From assembly GCA_958295875.1 (NCBI GenBank), contig OY282379.1:744001-808000 (forward strand): a DNA stretch of 64,000 nt, in the 5' to 3' direction. The notes under the pieces are model-generated. The model saw only the letters and a program-made list of their open reading frames with translations, was not told where the DNA came from and did not search any database. This DNA is from an uncultured Pseudomonadales bacterium (GTDB lineage Bacteria > Pseudomonadota > Gammaproteobacteria > Pseudomonadales > Azotimanducaceae). Shown one piece after another: positions 25,112 through 33,758 of the stretch. Position 1 is the first letter of the stretch, and each line of letters opens with the position of its first letter. Position numbers and translations under genes: made by a program.

Positions 25112-26322
25112 TGGCCCGCCCCGCCGCCATCGCTTTGGCCGCCACGGCGGCATGTGTGCTGGCAGCCACGGCGTTCGCAGCTAATGCCGAAGTCGGCGAC
25201 ACGGTTGACGAGACAGCGGCACCGCCGGCCCGGGGATTCCGTCTAGCGGACGCGCTCAGCAGCGACGGCGCAGCAGGCTTCCAAGTGGCGGACCGCATCG
25301 TGCCGTTGGCATTTCCCGCGGACCATGGCGCGCATCCGAGTTTCCGCACCGAGTGGTGGTATCTCACCGCGGCGTTGGCAGACGCCCAAGGGCAGGAGTA
25401 CGGAATGCAGTTCACGCTGTTCCGCCAAGGCATCGTCCCGGGTGCCGCCGGCGGGGGCTGGCGCGCCACGCAGCTCTACATGGCTCACTTGGCGCTCACA
25501 GATGTCGCCCGTGAGCGCCACTTGGAAGCCGAACGGCTCACGCGCGGGCATCGGCGGCTGGCCGGCGTCGAAGCTGCACCGTTCGCACTCTGGATCGACG
25601 GTTGGCGGCTCGCGTCCACCAGCGGCGCCTTCTATCCCATGCGCCTCACGGCGCGCGACGCCGAGTTCGGCTTCAACCTCATGCTCAGCGGCGGCAGCCC
25701 GCCCACCCCGCAAGGCGATGGCGGCCTGTCGGCAAAGGGGCCGAACAACGCCTCGCACTACTACTCCATGCCGCGCATCGCCATCGCCGGCGATGTGTTG
25801 GTCGGCGGCCGCGCCGTGCCCGTCACTGGGCTTGGCTGGCTGGATCGGGAGTGGAGCAGCGGCGTGCTCGCCAACGAGCATCAGGGCTGGAACTGGTTCG
25901 CCCTGCAGTTGGAAGACGGCTTGGACGTCATGGCCTTCACGTTGCGACGCCGCGACGGCGCCACCGACGCATACAATCAAGGCCTCCTCATTGACGCCGA
26001 CGGGCGCCGCGCGCTGCGGGCGGGAGACTTCACCCTCACCGCGCTGCGTTGGTGGCGCGACGCCGACGGGGTGCGCTGGCCAGTGCGCTGGCGGCTCGCG
26101 TTGTCGCAACCCTTGGCTTACCGGCCACGCGCCGCAGCGGGGCAGCCGGACGAGGCGCCGGCCGCGCCATTGCAGCGCTTGCAGTCGCTCACCATTGAAG
26201 CCGCCATCGACGACCAAGTGATGGACACGCTGGTGCGCTACTGGGAAGGGCTGGTGCGGGTGTACGCACCCGACGGGCGCGATGTTGGGCGCGGCTACAT
26301 GGAACTGACAGGCTACGAATGA
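25108..26322 (+). CDS. AttH/CrtC-like secreted lipocalin-fold protein
   Basis: A 404 aa exported protein whose ATG overlaps the permease stop (ATGA). A signal peptide covers about residues 1-29 (AIALAATAACVLAATAFAANA). The mature part matches the AttH/carotenoid 1,2-hydratase family: ADHGAHPSFRTEWWYLTAAL, YGMQFTLFRQGIVPG, HYYSMPRIAIAGDV, GLGWLDREWSSG and NWFALQLEDGLDVMAFTLRR are all diagnostic. Homologues in att operons accompany an ABC ATPase and FtsX-type permeases, exactly as here. The family has a double lipocalin-like barrel and probably handles a lipid; the activity in such operons is not established. Confidence 0.88.
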   Translation: MMARPAAIALAATAACVLAATAFAANAEVGDTVDETAAPPARGFRLADALSSDGAAGFQVADRIVPLAFPADHGAHPSFRTEWWYLTAALADAQGQEYGMQFTLFRQGIVPGAAGGGWRATQLYMAHLALTDVARERHLEAERLTRGHRRLAGVEAAPFALWIDGWRLASTSGAFYPMRLTARDAEFGFNLMLSGGSPPTPQGDGGLSAKGPNNASHYYSMPRIAIAGDVLVGGRAVPVTGLGWLDREWSSGVLANEHQGWNWFALQLEDGLDVMAFTLRRRDGATDAYNQGLLIDADGRRALRAGDFTLTALRWWRDADGVRWPVRWRLALSQPLAYRPRAAAGQPDEAPAAPLQRLQSLTIEAAIDDQVMDTLVRYWEGLVRVYAPDGRDVGRGYMELTGYE

Positions 26323-26437
26323 GCGACGCCACGCGGGATTCGGCGGCGCAGCGAGCGGCCGCGCCACCCAAGGCAGGCTGCCACCAGCGCAGCGCGGCAA
26401 TGTCCACTGGCATGGCGACATGGAGCATAAGTGACGC

Positions 26438-27013
26438 ATGAGCGACAACAGCGACCTCATCTGGGAACGCACCGCCTCCGAGCGCGGGCCAAACCTCGGC
26501 CTCTTCAACGTGCGCTACGACTGGATGCGACATCCCAACGGCGGCGCGCCGCTGAAGCGGCTGGTGCTCGAATCCGTAGACTGGGTGAACTGCGTGGCGC
26601 TCGACAAAGCCGGGCGCTCGGTGATGGTGGAACAGTACCGCTTCGGCGTAGGTACCTGCACCCTGGAGACGCCCGGCGGCATGGTGGATGCCGGCGAGAC
26701 GCCCCTGCAGGCCGCCCAGCGCGAGCTCTTGGAGGAGACTGGCTACGGTGGCGGCCAGTGGCGCGACCTCGGTGCCGTTGAGCCGAATCCCGCCATCCAC
26801 CCACACCTCTGCCATCACTTCTTGGCGGAAGGCGTCGAGCGCGTGGCGGCGCCCACGCCCGGCGGCGGCGAGGCCATCAATGTGTTGCTCGCAACGCCAG
26901 CCGAGATCAAGGCCGCGGTGGCCGAGGGCCGTTTGCGCCATGCGCTGGCGCTTTCCGCGCTCAGCCGCGTCATGGACATCTTCGACATCGGAACTGGAAA
27001 AGTGGGCGGCTGA
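26438..27013 (+). CDS. Nudix hydrolase (ADP-ribose pyrophosphatase-like)
   Basis: A 191 aa Nudix enzyme that cleaves a nucleoside diphosphate linked to another moiety. The Nudix box is complete: Gly81, Glu87, Arg95-Glu96 and Glu99-Glu100 within the segment starting GGMVDAGETPLQAAQREL. The upstream strand VMVEQYRFGVGTCTLETPGG resembles the NudF/ADP-ribose pyrophosphatase branch, which carries a proline downstream of the box; here AIHPHLCHHF follows. Substrate therefore likely an ADP-sugar but unproven. Preceded by a 115-base gap after the AttH-like gene. Confidence 0.88.
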   Translation: MSDNSDLIWERTASERGPNLGLFNVRYDWMRHPNGGAPLKRLVLESVDWVNCVALDKAGRSVMVEQYRFGVGTCTLETPGGMVDAGETPLQAAQRELLEETGYGGGQWRDLGAVEPNPAIHPHLCHHFLAEGVERVAAPTPGGGEAINVLLATPAEIKAAVAEGRLRHALALSALSRVMDIFDIGTGKVGG

Positions 27014-27079
27014 CAGGTAGCTTGCAGCCCTCTGGCAGCCCCGTGCGGCAGCCCTCTTGCCGAGGCGAAATCCGCCACC

Positions 27080-28873
27080 ATGAGCGACGTTTCATCGCAG
27101 CACATCGACAGCGCCGAGTTCGAGGCGCTGGCGCGCATGCTCGCGTCGCCCGATGACGCGCCCGGCGCCGACCATGGGGCGCTCTACCGGGGCTTGGTGG
27201 AAGGCTCGCCAGACCTGATGTTCCTCTTAGACCAAGACGGCATCATCCACTTCGTCAACGGCGCCGCCACGCGCCTTTTGGGGCACCAGCCAGAGGCGCT
27301 CGCCGGCCAGCGCTGCTCCACCCTTGTCGATAGCGAAGACTTGGAGGCGGCGCGGCGTCTCTTCGATGCGCAGTGGCCCGGGCCACCGGTGCGCCACGCC
27401 CAGTTGCGCTTTAAGCGCCACTCCAGCCGCGCCGGGCCGCGTCCCGAGCAATCGACGCGGGTGTTGGCGGCGGTGACGGTGACACGGCTGTACCAAGGCG
27501 CGACATTCGCCGGCGCCTTCGTCGTCGCGCGCGACCTGTCGGCGTTGGGGGAAATCAGCCGGGCGGCGCACTTTCAGGCCTATCACGACGTGCTCACGCG
27601 CCTGCCGAACCGCGCCATTCTTGAAGACCGGTTGAGCCTCGCCATCGCGCATGCCGAGCGCGACAACCATCGCTTAACCGTCGCCTTTCTGGACTTGGAC
27701 CGCCTCAAGCTGGTCAACGACAAGCATGGTCACGCCATGGGCGACCGGCTGCTGCAGGCCGTGGCGAGGCGCTTGCGCGGCTGCCTGCGCCGTGGCGACA
27801 CGCTGTCGCGCTATGGCGGCGACGAGTTCGCCGTGTTGCTGCCCGAGGTGTCGAGCCGCGCGGATGCGGTCGCCATGGGCGAGCGGCTGGTGAGCGCGGT
27901 GCGCGAGCCGTTCTCCGTGGACGACGACGCGCTCCCCGCCACGGCGAGCGCCGGCCTCGCGCTCTACCCAGAGGCCGGTGCCACGGCCCGCGAAATCATC
28001 GCCAACGCAGACATCGCCATGTACCACGCCAAGCGCGAGGGGGGTGACGCCTGCCGCCTGTTCGACAGCAAGATGCATCAACGGGTGTCCGCCCGCCTCA
28101 GCACGGAACGCGCCCTGCGCGATGCTTTGGATGCCGGCGACATCGAGGCGCACTACCAACCGCAGGTGGAGCTCGCCACCGGGGCGATTCTCGGCATGGA
28201 GGCATTGGCGCGTTGGCGCCGGGCGGACGGCTGCTTGGTGGAGGCCAACGAGTTCCTGCCGCTGGCCGAGGAAACAGGGCTCATCGGCCGCTTGGATGCC
28301 GTGGTGCAGGCCGCTGCGTTTCGGCAAGTGGCCAAGTGGCGCGCCGCCGGCTTCCCGTCTTGCCGGGTGAGCGTCAACGCTTCGGCGCCGCTGTTGGACG
28401 AAGCGAACTTTGTGCGCGACCTGGAAGCGGCCCTCGCCGCAGCCGGCCTGCCGGCCGCGGCGGTGACGCTGGAGCTCACGGAGAACGCGCTGATGCGCGA
28501 CCCAGCGCTGGTGGTGCCCAAACTCCAGCACTTGCGCAACCGCGGCGCTCGCATCGCCATCGATGAGTTCGGCGCCGGCTACTCGTCGCTGGCGCAACTG
28601 CGGCAGATGCCCATCGACGCGTTGAAGATCGACCGCGGCTTCGTGGCAGACCTGCAAGGCGCCTTGGTTGACACCCGCGCCGTGGACGCAGTGGCCGGGG
28701 CGTGCCGGGGCCTCGGCTTGGAGCTGTTCGCCGAGGGCATCGAGCGCCAAGCGCAAATCGACTATTTGCTTGGCGCGGGTTGCCGCGAGGGGCAAGGCTA
28801 TTTCTTCAGCGGCCCGGTGCCGGCCGCCCAGGCGCTGGCGTTGCTCCAAGCGACGCCGCGCCTAGGCCAATGA
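27080..28873 (+). CDS. PAS-GGDEF-EAL cyclic-di-GMP signalling protein
   Basis: A 597 aa cytosolic protein with no membrane segment. A PAS domain occupies about residues 45-155 (GLVEGSPDLMFLLDQDGIIH). The GGDEF domain (about 170-335) keeps the active-site GGDEF at 246-250, so diguanylate cyclase activity is possible; the preceding inhibitory-site RxxD is not evident. The EAL domain (about 345-590) starts with the intact MEALARW (Glu374), followed by LELTENALM and IDEFGAGYSSL, which retain most catalytic residues, though IDEFG replaces the more usual IDDFG. The protein may both make and degrade cyclic-di-GMP under PAS control. It stands between the Nudix gene and purC. Confidence 0.93.
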   Translation: MSDVSSQHIDSAEFEALARMLASPDDAPGADHGALYRGLVEGSPDLMFLLDQDGIIHFVNGAATRLLGHQPEALAGQRCSTLVDSEDLEAARRLFDAQWPGPPVRHAQLRFKRHSSRAGPRPEQSTRVLAAVTVTRLYQGATFAGAFVVARDLSALGEISRAAHFQAYHDVLTRLPNRAILEDRLSLAIAHAERDNHRLTVAFLDLDRLKLVNDKHGHAMGDRLLQAVARRLRGCLRRGDTLSRYGGDEFAVLLPEVSSRADAVAMGERLVSAVREPFSVDDDALPATASAGLALYPEAGATAREIIANADIAMYHAKREGGDACRLFDSKMHQRVSARLSTERALRDALDAGDIEAHYQPQVELATGAILGMEALARWRRADGCLVEANEFLPLAEETGLIGRLDAVVQAAAFRQVAKWRAAGFPSCRVSVNASAPLLDEANFVRDLEAALAAAGLPAAAVTLELTENALMRDPALVVPKLQHLRNRGARIAIDEFGAGYSSLAQLRQMPIDALKIDRGFVADLQGALVDTRAVDAVAGACRGLGLELFAEGIERQAQIDYLLGAGCREGQGYFFSGPVPAAQALALLQATPRLGQ

Positions 28874-28928
28874 CCACGGCCTTGGCGGCGCGCCGTGCCG
28901 GCCGCGATGAGCCCCGCCACCCGATGTC

Positions 28929-29867
28929 ATGAGCCAGCCCGAACCAGTCCTCACAACGGATTTGGCGCTGCCCAACAAGCGCTCCGGCAAAGTGCGAGAC
29001 CTCTACGACGTCGAGTTGCCGGGCGGCGAGCCGGGATTGCTCATCGTCGCGACCGACCGCATCAGCGCCTTCGACGTCGTGCTTGCCAACGGGCTGGCCG
29101 GCAAGGGCATCGTGCTCACGCAGCTCTCGCGGTTCTGGTTCGAGCGCTTCGCTGGCAGCGTGCCGCATCACCTCGTTTCCACGCGCGCGGCGGATGTGCC
29201 CGGCGTGACGGACGCGCAGCGCGCCACGTTGCGCGGGCGCGTGATGCTGTGCCGCGCCGCCCCTGCGCTGCCGCTTGAATGCATCGCCCGCGGCTACCTC
29301 GCCGGCAGCGGCTGGCAGGACTACCGGCGCGCCGGCGCTGTGTGCGGCATCCCGCTGCCGAGCGGTTTGGCCAATGGCGACCGTCTGCCCGAACCGTTGT
29401 TCACGCCATCCACCAAAGCCACGGCCGGCGAACACGACGAGAACATTTCCTTCGACGCCGGCGCAGCCTTGGTGGGCGAGGCGACCATGCGCTGGCTGCG
29501 CGACACCACCCTCACGCTCTATCGCGAAGCCAGCGCCTATGCGTTGGAACGCGGCATCATGCTCGCCGACAGCAAGTTCGAGTTCGGCATGGGCCGCGAC
29601 GGGCCGCTGCTCATCGACGAGCTCCTAACGCCAGACAGTTCGCGCTTCTGGCCCGCCGACGCGTGGCACCCAGGGCGCGACCAACCGAGCTTCGACAAGC
29701 AATATGTGCGCGACTACCTGCAGCGTTTGCGCGACGCCGGCGCCTGGGACGGGGCACCGCCGGGGCCGCCGCTGCCGGAGGACATCGCCGCGCAGACCAT
29801 GCAGCGCTACCTCGAAGCCTTCGAGCGGCTGACGGGGGCGTCCTTGGACTTCGACGCGCTGGCGTAG
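28929..29867 (+). CDS. purC: SAICAR synthetase (phosphoribosylaminoimidazole-succinocarboxamide synthase)
   Basis: A 312 aa purine biosynthesis enzyme that joins CAIR and aspartate using ATP. Motifs are GKVRDLYDV at the start, DRISAFDVVLANGLAGKG (about 42-60), LECIARGYLAGSGWQDY (about 117-133), and DSKFEFGMGRDGPLLIDELLTPDSSRFW (about 215-242, given as a key region). It is the longer form (about 300 aa), as in fungi and many Proteobacteria, rather than the 240 aa E. coli type. Complete. The next gene follows after 56 bases. Confidence 0.95.
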   Translation: MSQPEPVLTTDLALPNKRSGKVRDLYDVELPGGEPGLLIVATDRISAFDVVLANGLAGKGIVLTQLSRFWFERFAGSVPHHLVSTRAADVPGVTDAQRATLRGRVMLCRAAPALPLECIARGYLAGSGWQDYRRAGAVCGIPLPSGLANGDRLPEPLFTPSTKATAGEHDENISFDAGAALVGEATMRWLRDTTLTLYREASAYALERGIMLADSKFEFGMGRDGPLLIDELLTPDSSRFWPADAWHPGRDQPSFDKQYVRDYLQRLRDAGAWDGAPPGPPLPEDIAAQTMQRYLEAFERLTGASLDFDALA

Positions 29868-29923
29868 CGAGCAACCCTGTGGATTGGGACGCCTACCGGC
29901 GCCGCTGTGAGGAGCCTTGCGTG

Positions 29924-30310
29924 ATGTCCCGCTGGCTCCTCGAACGCACGGCGCAACTCGTCGGCGGTTCTTTCGCCAGCGTGTTGCGGGCTGCGGCGGC
30001 CGGTGCCCCCCTGCCCAAGCCCGCAGATCACAAGGGCGGCGAAGAAACGGACATGTTCGAGGTGCGGTTGCAGCCGGGCACCGCCGCGGCGCTGCTGCGC
30101 CGTGTGCGTGAGGAAGCCGGCCTCGCGCCGAACGAAGCGCCGACGGGACGGCTGCGCGGCGTGGTCATCGCTTGGCAGGAGCATTGCGCCGCCCTCGCGC
30201 CCTTGCGCCCAGCCCAAGCCCCAGAGGCCGCAGCACGCCAGGACAGTGCGTCGAGCAACCACGCCGGCGCTCCGCCGAACGGCGCCGCCCAGAACGAACG
30301 GTCCGGCTAG
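29924..30310 (+). CDS. Small protein of unknown function
   Basis: A 128 aa open frame between purC and the biotin carboxylase gene, with its stop 3 bases before the next ATG. A first part (RWLLERTAQLVGGSFASVLRAAA) looks helical, a central part (FEVRLQPGTAAALLRRVREEAGL) is amphipathic, and the last 40 residues are Ala/Pro/Gln-rich and probably disordered. I recognise no family. Tight spacing with the carboxylase genes suggests it is read with them. The start could be the GTG at 29921 or the ATG at 29924. Confidence 0.5.
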   Translation: MSRWLLERTAQLVGGSFASVLRAAAAGAPLPKPADHKGGEETDMFEVRLQPGTAAALLRRVREEAGLAPNEAPTGRLRGVVIAWQEHCAALAPLRPAQAPEAAARQDSASSNHAGAPPNGAAQNERSG

Positions 30311-30313
30311 CGG

Positions 30314-31642
30314 ATGTTCAAGCGCGTCTTCATCGCCAACCGCGGCGCCGTGGCGGCGCGCATCGTGCGCGCCTGCGAGGCCGTGGGCGCCGAGAGCGTC
30401 GCCGCCCATTCAGACATCGATGCCGAAGCGCCCCACCTCGAAGCGGCCACCGCCACCGCGCGCCTGCCCGGCTACCTGCCGCAAGACACCTACTTGAACG
30501 CCGCCGCCATCATCGCCGCCGCCCAAGCACACAGGGCGGACGCGCTGCATCCCGGCTACGGCTTTCTCTCCGAAAACGCGGCGTTCGCCCGCGCCGTGGC
30601 CGCCGCCGGCATCTGCTTCATCGGCCCGGACCCGCGCCACATCGAAACCATGGGCAACAAAACCCACGCCCGCGCCGCGATGCGCGAGCGCGGCTTCCCA
30701 GTGGGCGCCGGCAGCGATGTGGTCGCCGACGCGGCGGCGCTCACGGAAGCGGCCCGCGCCACGGGTTTTCCGGTGTTGCTGAAGCCGGCGAACGGCGGTG
30801 GCGGCATCGGCATGACCGTGGCGCGCGACGAGAGCGAACTGCCCCTCGCCTTCAAGACTGCCACCGCGCTCGCGGAACGCGCCTTCGGCGACCGCGCCAT
30901 CTATGTGGAAAAGTACCTGTACCGTCCACGCCACATCGAGTTCCAAGTGCTTGGCGACGGGGTGGCGGCAGCCTCCCTGTTCGAGCGCGAATGCTCGGTG
31001 CAGCGCCGCCATCAGAAGCTTATCGAGGAGACGCCGGCGCCCAACTTGGCCCGCGCGGACGTAGACGCCGTGGCGGCGCAGGCAGCGCGTGCGCTCGCAG
31101 ACATCGGCTACGCCGGCTTGGGCACCGTGGAGACGCTGTTCGCCGACGGCGCCTTCGGCTTTCTCGAAACCAATGCGCGGCTGCAAGTGGAGCATGGCGT
31201 CACCGAGGCCGCGACGGGCTTCGACCTAGTGGCCGCGCAACTGCGCATCGCCGCCGGCGAGCCGCTCAGCGACTTGGGCGTGGCGGCGGCGGAGCGACAC
31301 CAGTTCGCGGTTGAAGCGCGGGTGTACGCGGAGGATTCCGCGCGCATGCTGCCCTCCCCTGGGCGCCTGCAGGCGTTCCGTCCGCCGGCGCTGACCGGCG
31401 TGCGCGTCGATGTGGCGTACCGAGAAGGGCAGTTCGTCACGCCCTACTACGATCCATTGCTGGCCAAGGTGATTGGCTCTGGCGCCACCCGGGAACAAGC
31501 CATTGGCCGCACGCTAGTGGCCTTGAAGGCGTTCGCGATCGAGGGCGTTGCCCACAACGGCGAACTGTTGCGCCGCGTGCTCGCAAGCGAGCCCTTCATC
31601 GCCGGCCAAGTGCATACCGGACTGCTCGACGATTTGCCATAA
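30314..31642 (+). CDS. Biotin carboxylase subunit of an acyl-CoA carboxylase
   Basis: A 442 aa ATP-grasp enzyme that carboxylates biotin on a carrier protein using bicarbonate and ATP. It begins with FKRVFIANRGAVAARI, has HPGYGFLSEN (about 77-86), the glycine-rich ATP loop KPANGGGGIGM (about 157), the catalytic ECSVQRRHQKLIEETP (about 227-242) and NARLQVEHGVTE (about 293-304) with the usual active-site Glu and Arg. The C-terminal segment ends at the domain boundary, so BCCP is a separate gene. The partner carboxyltransferase and BCCP follow, forming a three-subunit carboxylase; substrate (propionyl-, methylcrotonyl- or another acyl-CoA) is not evident. Confidence 0.92.
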   Translation: MFKRVFIANRGAVAARIVRACEAVGAESVAAHSDIDAEAPHLEAATATARLPGYLPQDTYLNAAAIIAAAQAHRADALHPGYGFLSENAAFARAVAAAGICFIGPDPRHIETMGNKTHARAAMRERGFPVGAGSDVVADAAALTEAARATGFPVLLKPANGGGGIGMTVARDESELPLAFKTATALAERAFGDRAIYVEKYLYRPRHIEFQVLGDGVAAASLFERECSVQRRHQKLIEETPAPNLARADVDAVAAQAARALADIGYAGLGTVETLFADGAFGFLETNARLQVEHGVTEAATGFDLVAAQLRIAAGEPLSDLGVAAAERHQFAVEARVYAEDSARMLPSPGRLQAFRPPALTGVRVDVAYREGQFVTPYYDPLLAKVIGSGATREQAIGRTLVALKAFAIEGVAHNGELLRRVLASEPFIAGQVHTGLLDDLP

Positions 31643-31708
31643 TGCGCTCAAGCGGCGCTATGGCACTGAACGCGAGCCGAGCGCACCCGCCGGGCAGGAG
31701 CAGCATCG

Positions 31709-31930
31709 ATGGCGCTGGTTGAGGTTGAAAGCGAAGTGACCGGCACGGTCTGGAAGGTGGAAACCGCCGTTGGCGACGTCGTGGAGGAAGGCGACGTGCT
31801 GCTCATCCTCGAATCCATGAAGATGGAAATCCCGGTTGAGAGCCCCGTCTCCGGCACCGTGGCCGATCTCTTGGTGCAGCCAGAGGACCCGGTGCGTGAA
31901 GACCAAGTGCTCGCCCTCGTGGAGGCCTGA
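31709..31930 (+). CDS. Biotin carboxyl carrier protein, stand-alone
   Basis: A 73 aa biotinyl domain. The biotin attachment lysine is Lys38 in LESMKMEIPV, and the two halves of the hammerhead are visible (GTVWKVETAVGDVVEEGD and GTVADLLVQPEDPV). It serves as the swinging arm between the biotin carboxylase and the carboxyltransferase. Very short for an AccB but normal for the free-standing BCCP of acyl-CoA carboxylases. It sits between the other two subunit genes. Confidence 0.93.
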   Translation: MALVEVESEVTGTVWKVETAVGDVVEEGDVLLILESMKMEIPVESPVSGTVADLLVQPEDPVREDQVLALVEA

Positions 31931-31967
31931 GGCCCAACTTGGCGCATCCCGCCACCTTGAAGCAGCC

Positions 31968-33518
31968 ATGAGTTGGGAACCGGAAGTCCAAGAGCTCAAC
32001 CGCCGCCGCCACCTTGCCAAGCAACAGGGCGGCCCGACGGGCATCGCCAAGCAACACGCCCGCGGCCGGCTCACCATCCGCGAGCGCATTGACACCCTGC
32101 TCGACCCCGGCACCTTCCAAGAACACGGCAAGGCCACCGCCACGCCGGATTACGACGCCAACGACCAACCCACTGGCTTCGTCCCCGCGAACTATGTCGT
32201 CGGCTTCGGCGCCATCGATGGCCGCCGCGTGGTGGTCGGCGGCGAAGACTTCACGCTGAAGGGCGGTTCGCCCAACGCCGCCGGCTTGCGCAAGAGCGTT
32301 TATGCCGAACACCTCGCCGTGCAATACAAGGCGCCGCTGGTGCGGATGCTTGAAGGCGGCGGCGGCAGCGTGAAAGGCGGCGCCCGGCGCGGCACCGTCG
32401 GCGAGCCGGTGTTCAGCGCACCGCGGTTTCGCATCATCGCCGACGCGATGGGGCAAGTGCCCATCGCTTCCATCGCCGCCGGCGCGGTGGCCGGCTTCCC
32501 CGCCGGACGCTTGGTGGCGTCCCACTTCTCGGTGATGACGCGCCACACCGCGCAAATCCTCATCGGCGGGCCAGCGCTGGTGGAGCGCGCTCTGGGCGTG
32601 AAGCTCACGAAGGACGAGCTCGGCGGCGCCCACATCCACGCCAAGAGCGGCATTGTGGACAACGTGGCCGAAGACGAAGCGGACGCATTCGCGCAGACGC
32701 GGCGGTTCTTGAGCTACCTGCCCTCCCACATCGGCGAGCGGGCGCCGCGCCGGCCGTGCGATGACAGCCCGAACCGCATGGAGCCCGAGCTGCTCACCGC
32801 GGTGCCCCGCGAGGACAACGCCGGCTTCGACATGCGCGCCATCGTGCGCTGCGTGATGGATGCGGATTCGTTCTTCGAACTCGGCGCGGAGTTTGGCCCC
32901 AGCCAGATCGCTGGCCTCGCCCGCCTCGCTGGGCAGCCAGTGGGCGTGCTGGCGAACGACTGCCGCGTCTATGCCGGCGCGATGACGGCGCAAGCCGCGC
33001 AAAAGTACCGGCGTTTCGTGGAGATGTGCGACACCTTCCACCTGCCCATCGTCAATTTCGTCGATCAACCCGGCTTCATGATCGGCCCCGAAGCCGAGCG
33101 CGCCGGCACCATCCGCTACGGCATGGCGGCGGTGTGCGCGGCGGCGCAGGCGTCCGTGCCGTGGGCAAGCATTCAGGTACACAAGGGTTTCGGCGTCGCC
33201 ACGGCCGCCCACTACGCCCCCGGCGCCTATGTGCTGGCCTGGCCATCCGTGCAGAGCGGTGCCTTGCCCTTGGAGGGCGGCGTCGCGGTGGCCTTCCATC
33301 GGGAGATTGAAGGCGCGGCCGACCCTGCCGCCAAGCGGCTTGAGCTCGAAGAACGGCTGCGCGCCGCGCGCTCGCCGTTTCCACGGGCGGAATCATTTGC
33401 GGTGCATGAGCTCATCGACCCGCGCGAGACCCGCCCCGCGCTCTGCGAGTGGATCGAGTGGATTCAACCGCTGTTGGAAGACCTCACCGGCACCACCGCG
33501 TTTCCCATGCGGCCCTGA
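31968..33518 (+). CDS. Acyl-CoA carboxylase carboxyltransferase subunit
   Basis: A 516 aa carboxyltransferase of the propionyl-/methylcrotonyl-CoA carboxylase beta-chain family. Both crotonase-like halves are present: the N-half has RERIDTLLDPGTFQEHG (about 40-56), VVGGEDFTLKGGSPN and LVRMLEGGGGSVKGG; the C-half has NDCRVYAGAMTAQAAQKYRR (about 330) and LPIVNFVDQPGFMIGPEAE (about 355-373). It transfers CO2 from carboxybiotin to an acyl-CoA. The ATG at 31968 precedes the conserved start; the longer frame overlaps the BCCP gene. Acceptor identity cannot be fixed from motifs alone. Confidence 0.92.
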   Translation: MSWEPEVQELNRRRHLAKQQGGPTGIAKQHARGRLTIRERIDTLLDPGTFQEHGKATATPDYDANDQPTGFVPANYVVGFGAIDGRRVVVGGEDFTLKGGSPNAAGLRKSVYAEHLAVQYKAPLVRMLEGGGGSVKGGARRGTVGEPVFSAPRFRIIADAMGQVPIASIAAGAVAGFPAGRLVASHFSVMTRHTAQILIGGPALVERALGVKLTKDELGGAHIHAKSGIVDNVAEDEADAFAQTRRFLSYLPSHIGERAPRRPCDDSPNRMEPELLTAVPREDNAGFDMRAIVRCVMDADSFFELGAEFGPSQIAGLARLAGQPVGVLANDCRVYAGAMTAQAAQKYRRFVEMCDTFHLPIVNFVDQPGFMIGPEAERAGTIRYGMAAVCAAAQASVPWASIQVHKGFGVATAAHYAPGAYVLAWPSVQSGALPLEGGVAVAFHREIEGAADPAAKRLELEERLRAARSPFPRAESFAVHELIDPRETRPALCEWIEWIQPLLEDLTGTTAFPMRP

Positions 33519-33538
33519 GGCCGGCGCCCGATCACGCG

Positions 33539-33727
33539 ATGGCTGCCACCATTCTCTCGCTAGTGTTGTCGTTCATCCTCGGCGCCGCCGCTTGGCTCGC
33601 CCTCGGCCCGCGCCTGTCGCTGAACCCAGACGGGCAGCTAAACCAAACGTTCAACTTCTTCGCCTACGTGGGCATCGCCTTCCCCTTGGTGTTCGCGGGC
33701 GTGTTCTTTCTGTTGGAGAAGCTGTAA
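33539..33727 (+). CDS. Small membrane protein, two predicted helices
   Basis: A 62 aa protein with two hydrophobic segments (about residues 3-22 and 40-59) and a short polar turn (LSLNPDGQLNQTF). I recognise no family. It begins 21 bases after the carboxyltransferase stop and may be read with it. The ATG at 33539 directly precedes the first helix; the frame is open further upstream but overlaps the carboxylase gene. Confidence 0.55.
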   Translation: MAATILSLVLSFILGAAAWLALGPRLSLNPDGQLNQTFNFFAYVGIAFPLVFAGVFFLLEKL

Positions 33728-33758
33728 CCACGCGACACGTGGCCGCGATGGGCAGTTA

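Noticed and set aside
26318..26440. A 40-codon frame starting at the AttH gene end (MSDATRDSAAQ)
   Set aside because: No similarity and low-complexity composition; it is probably chance, though an ATG overlap makes it tempting.
29921..30310. Fusion of the small protein to purC or biotin carboxylase
   Set aside because: It is in a different frame from purC and separated by a stop from the biotin carboxylase gene; no fusion is supported.
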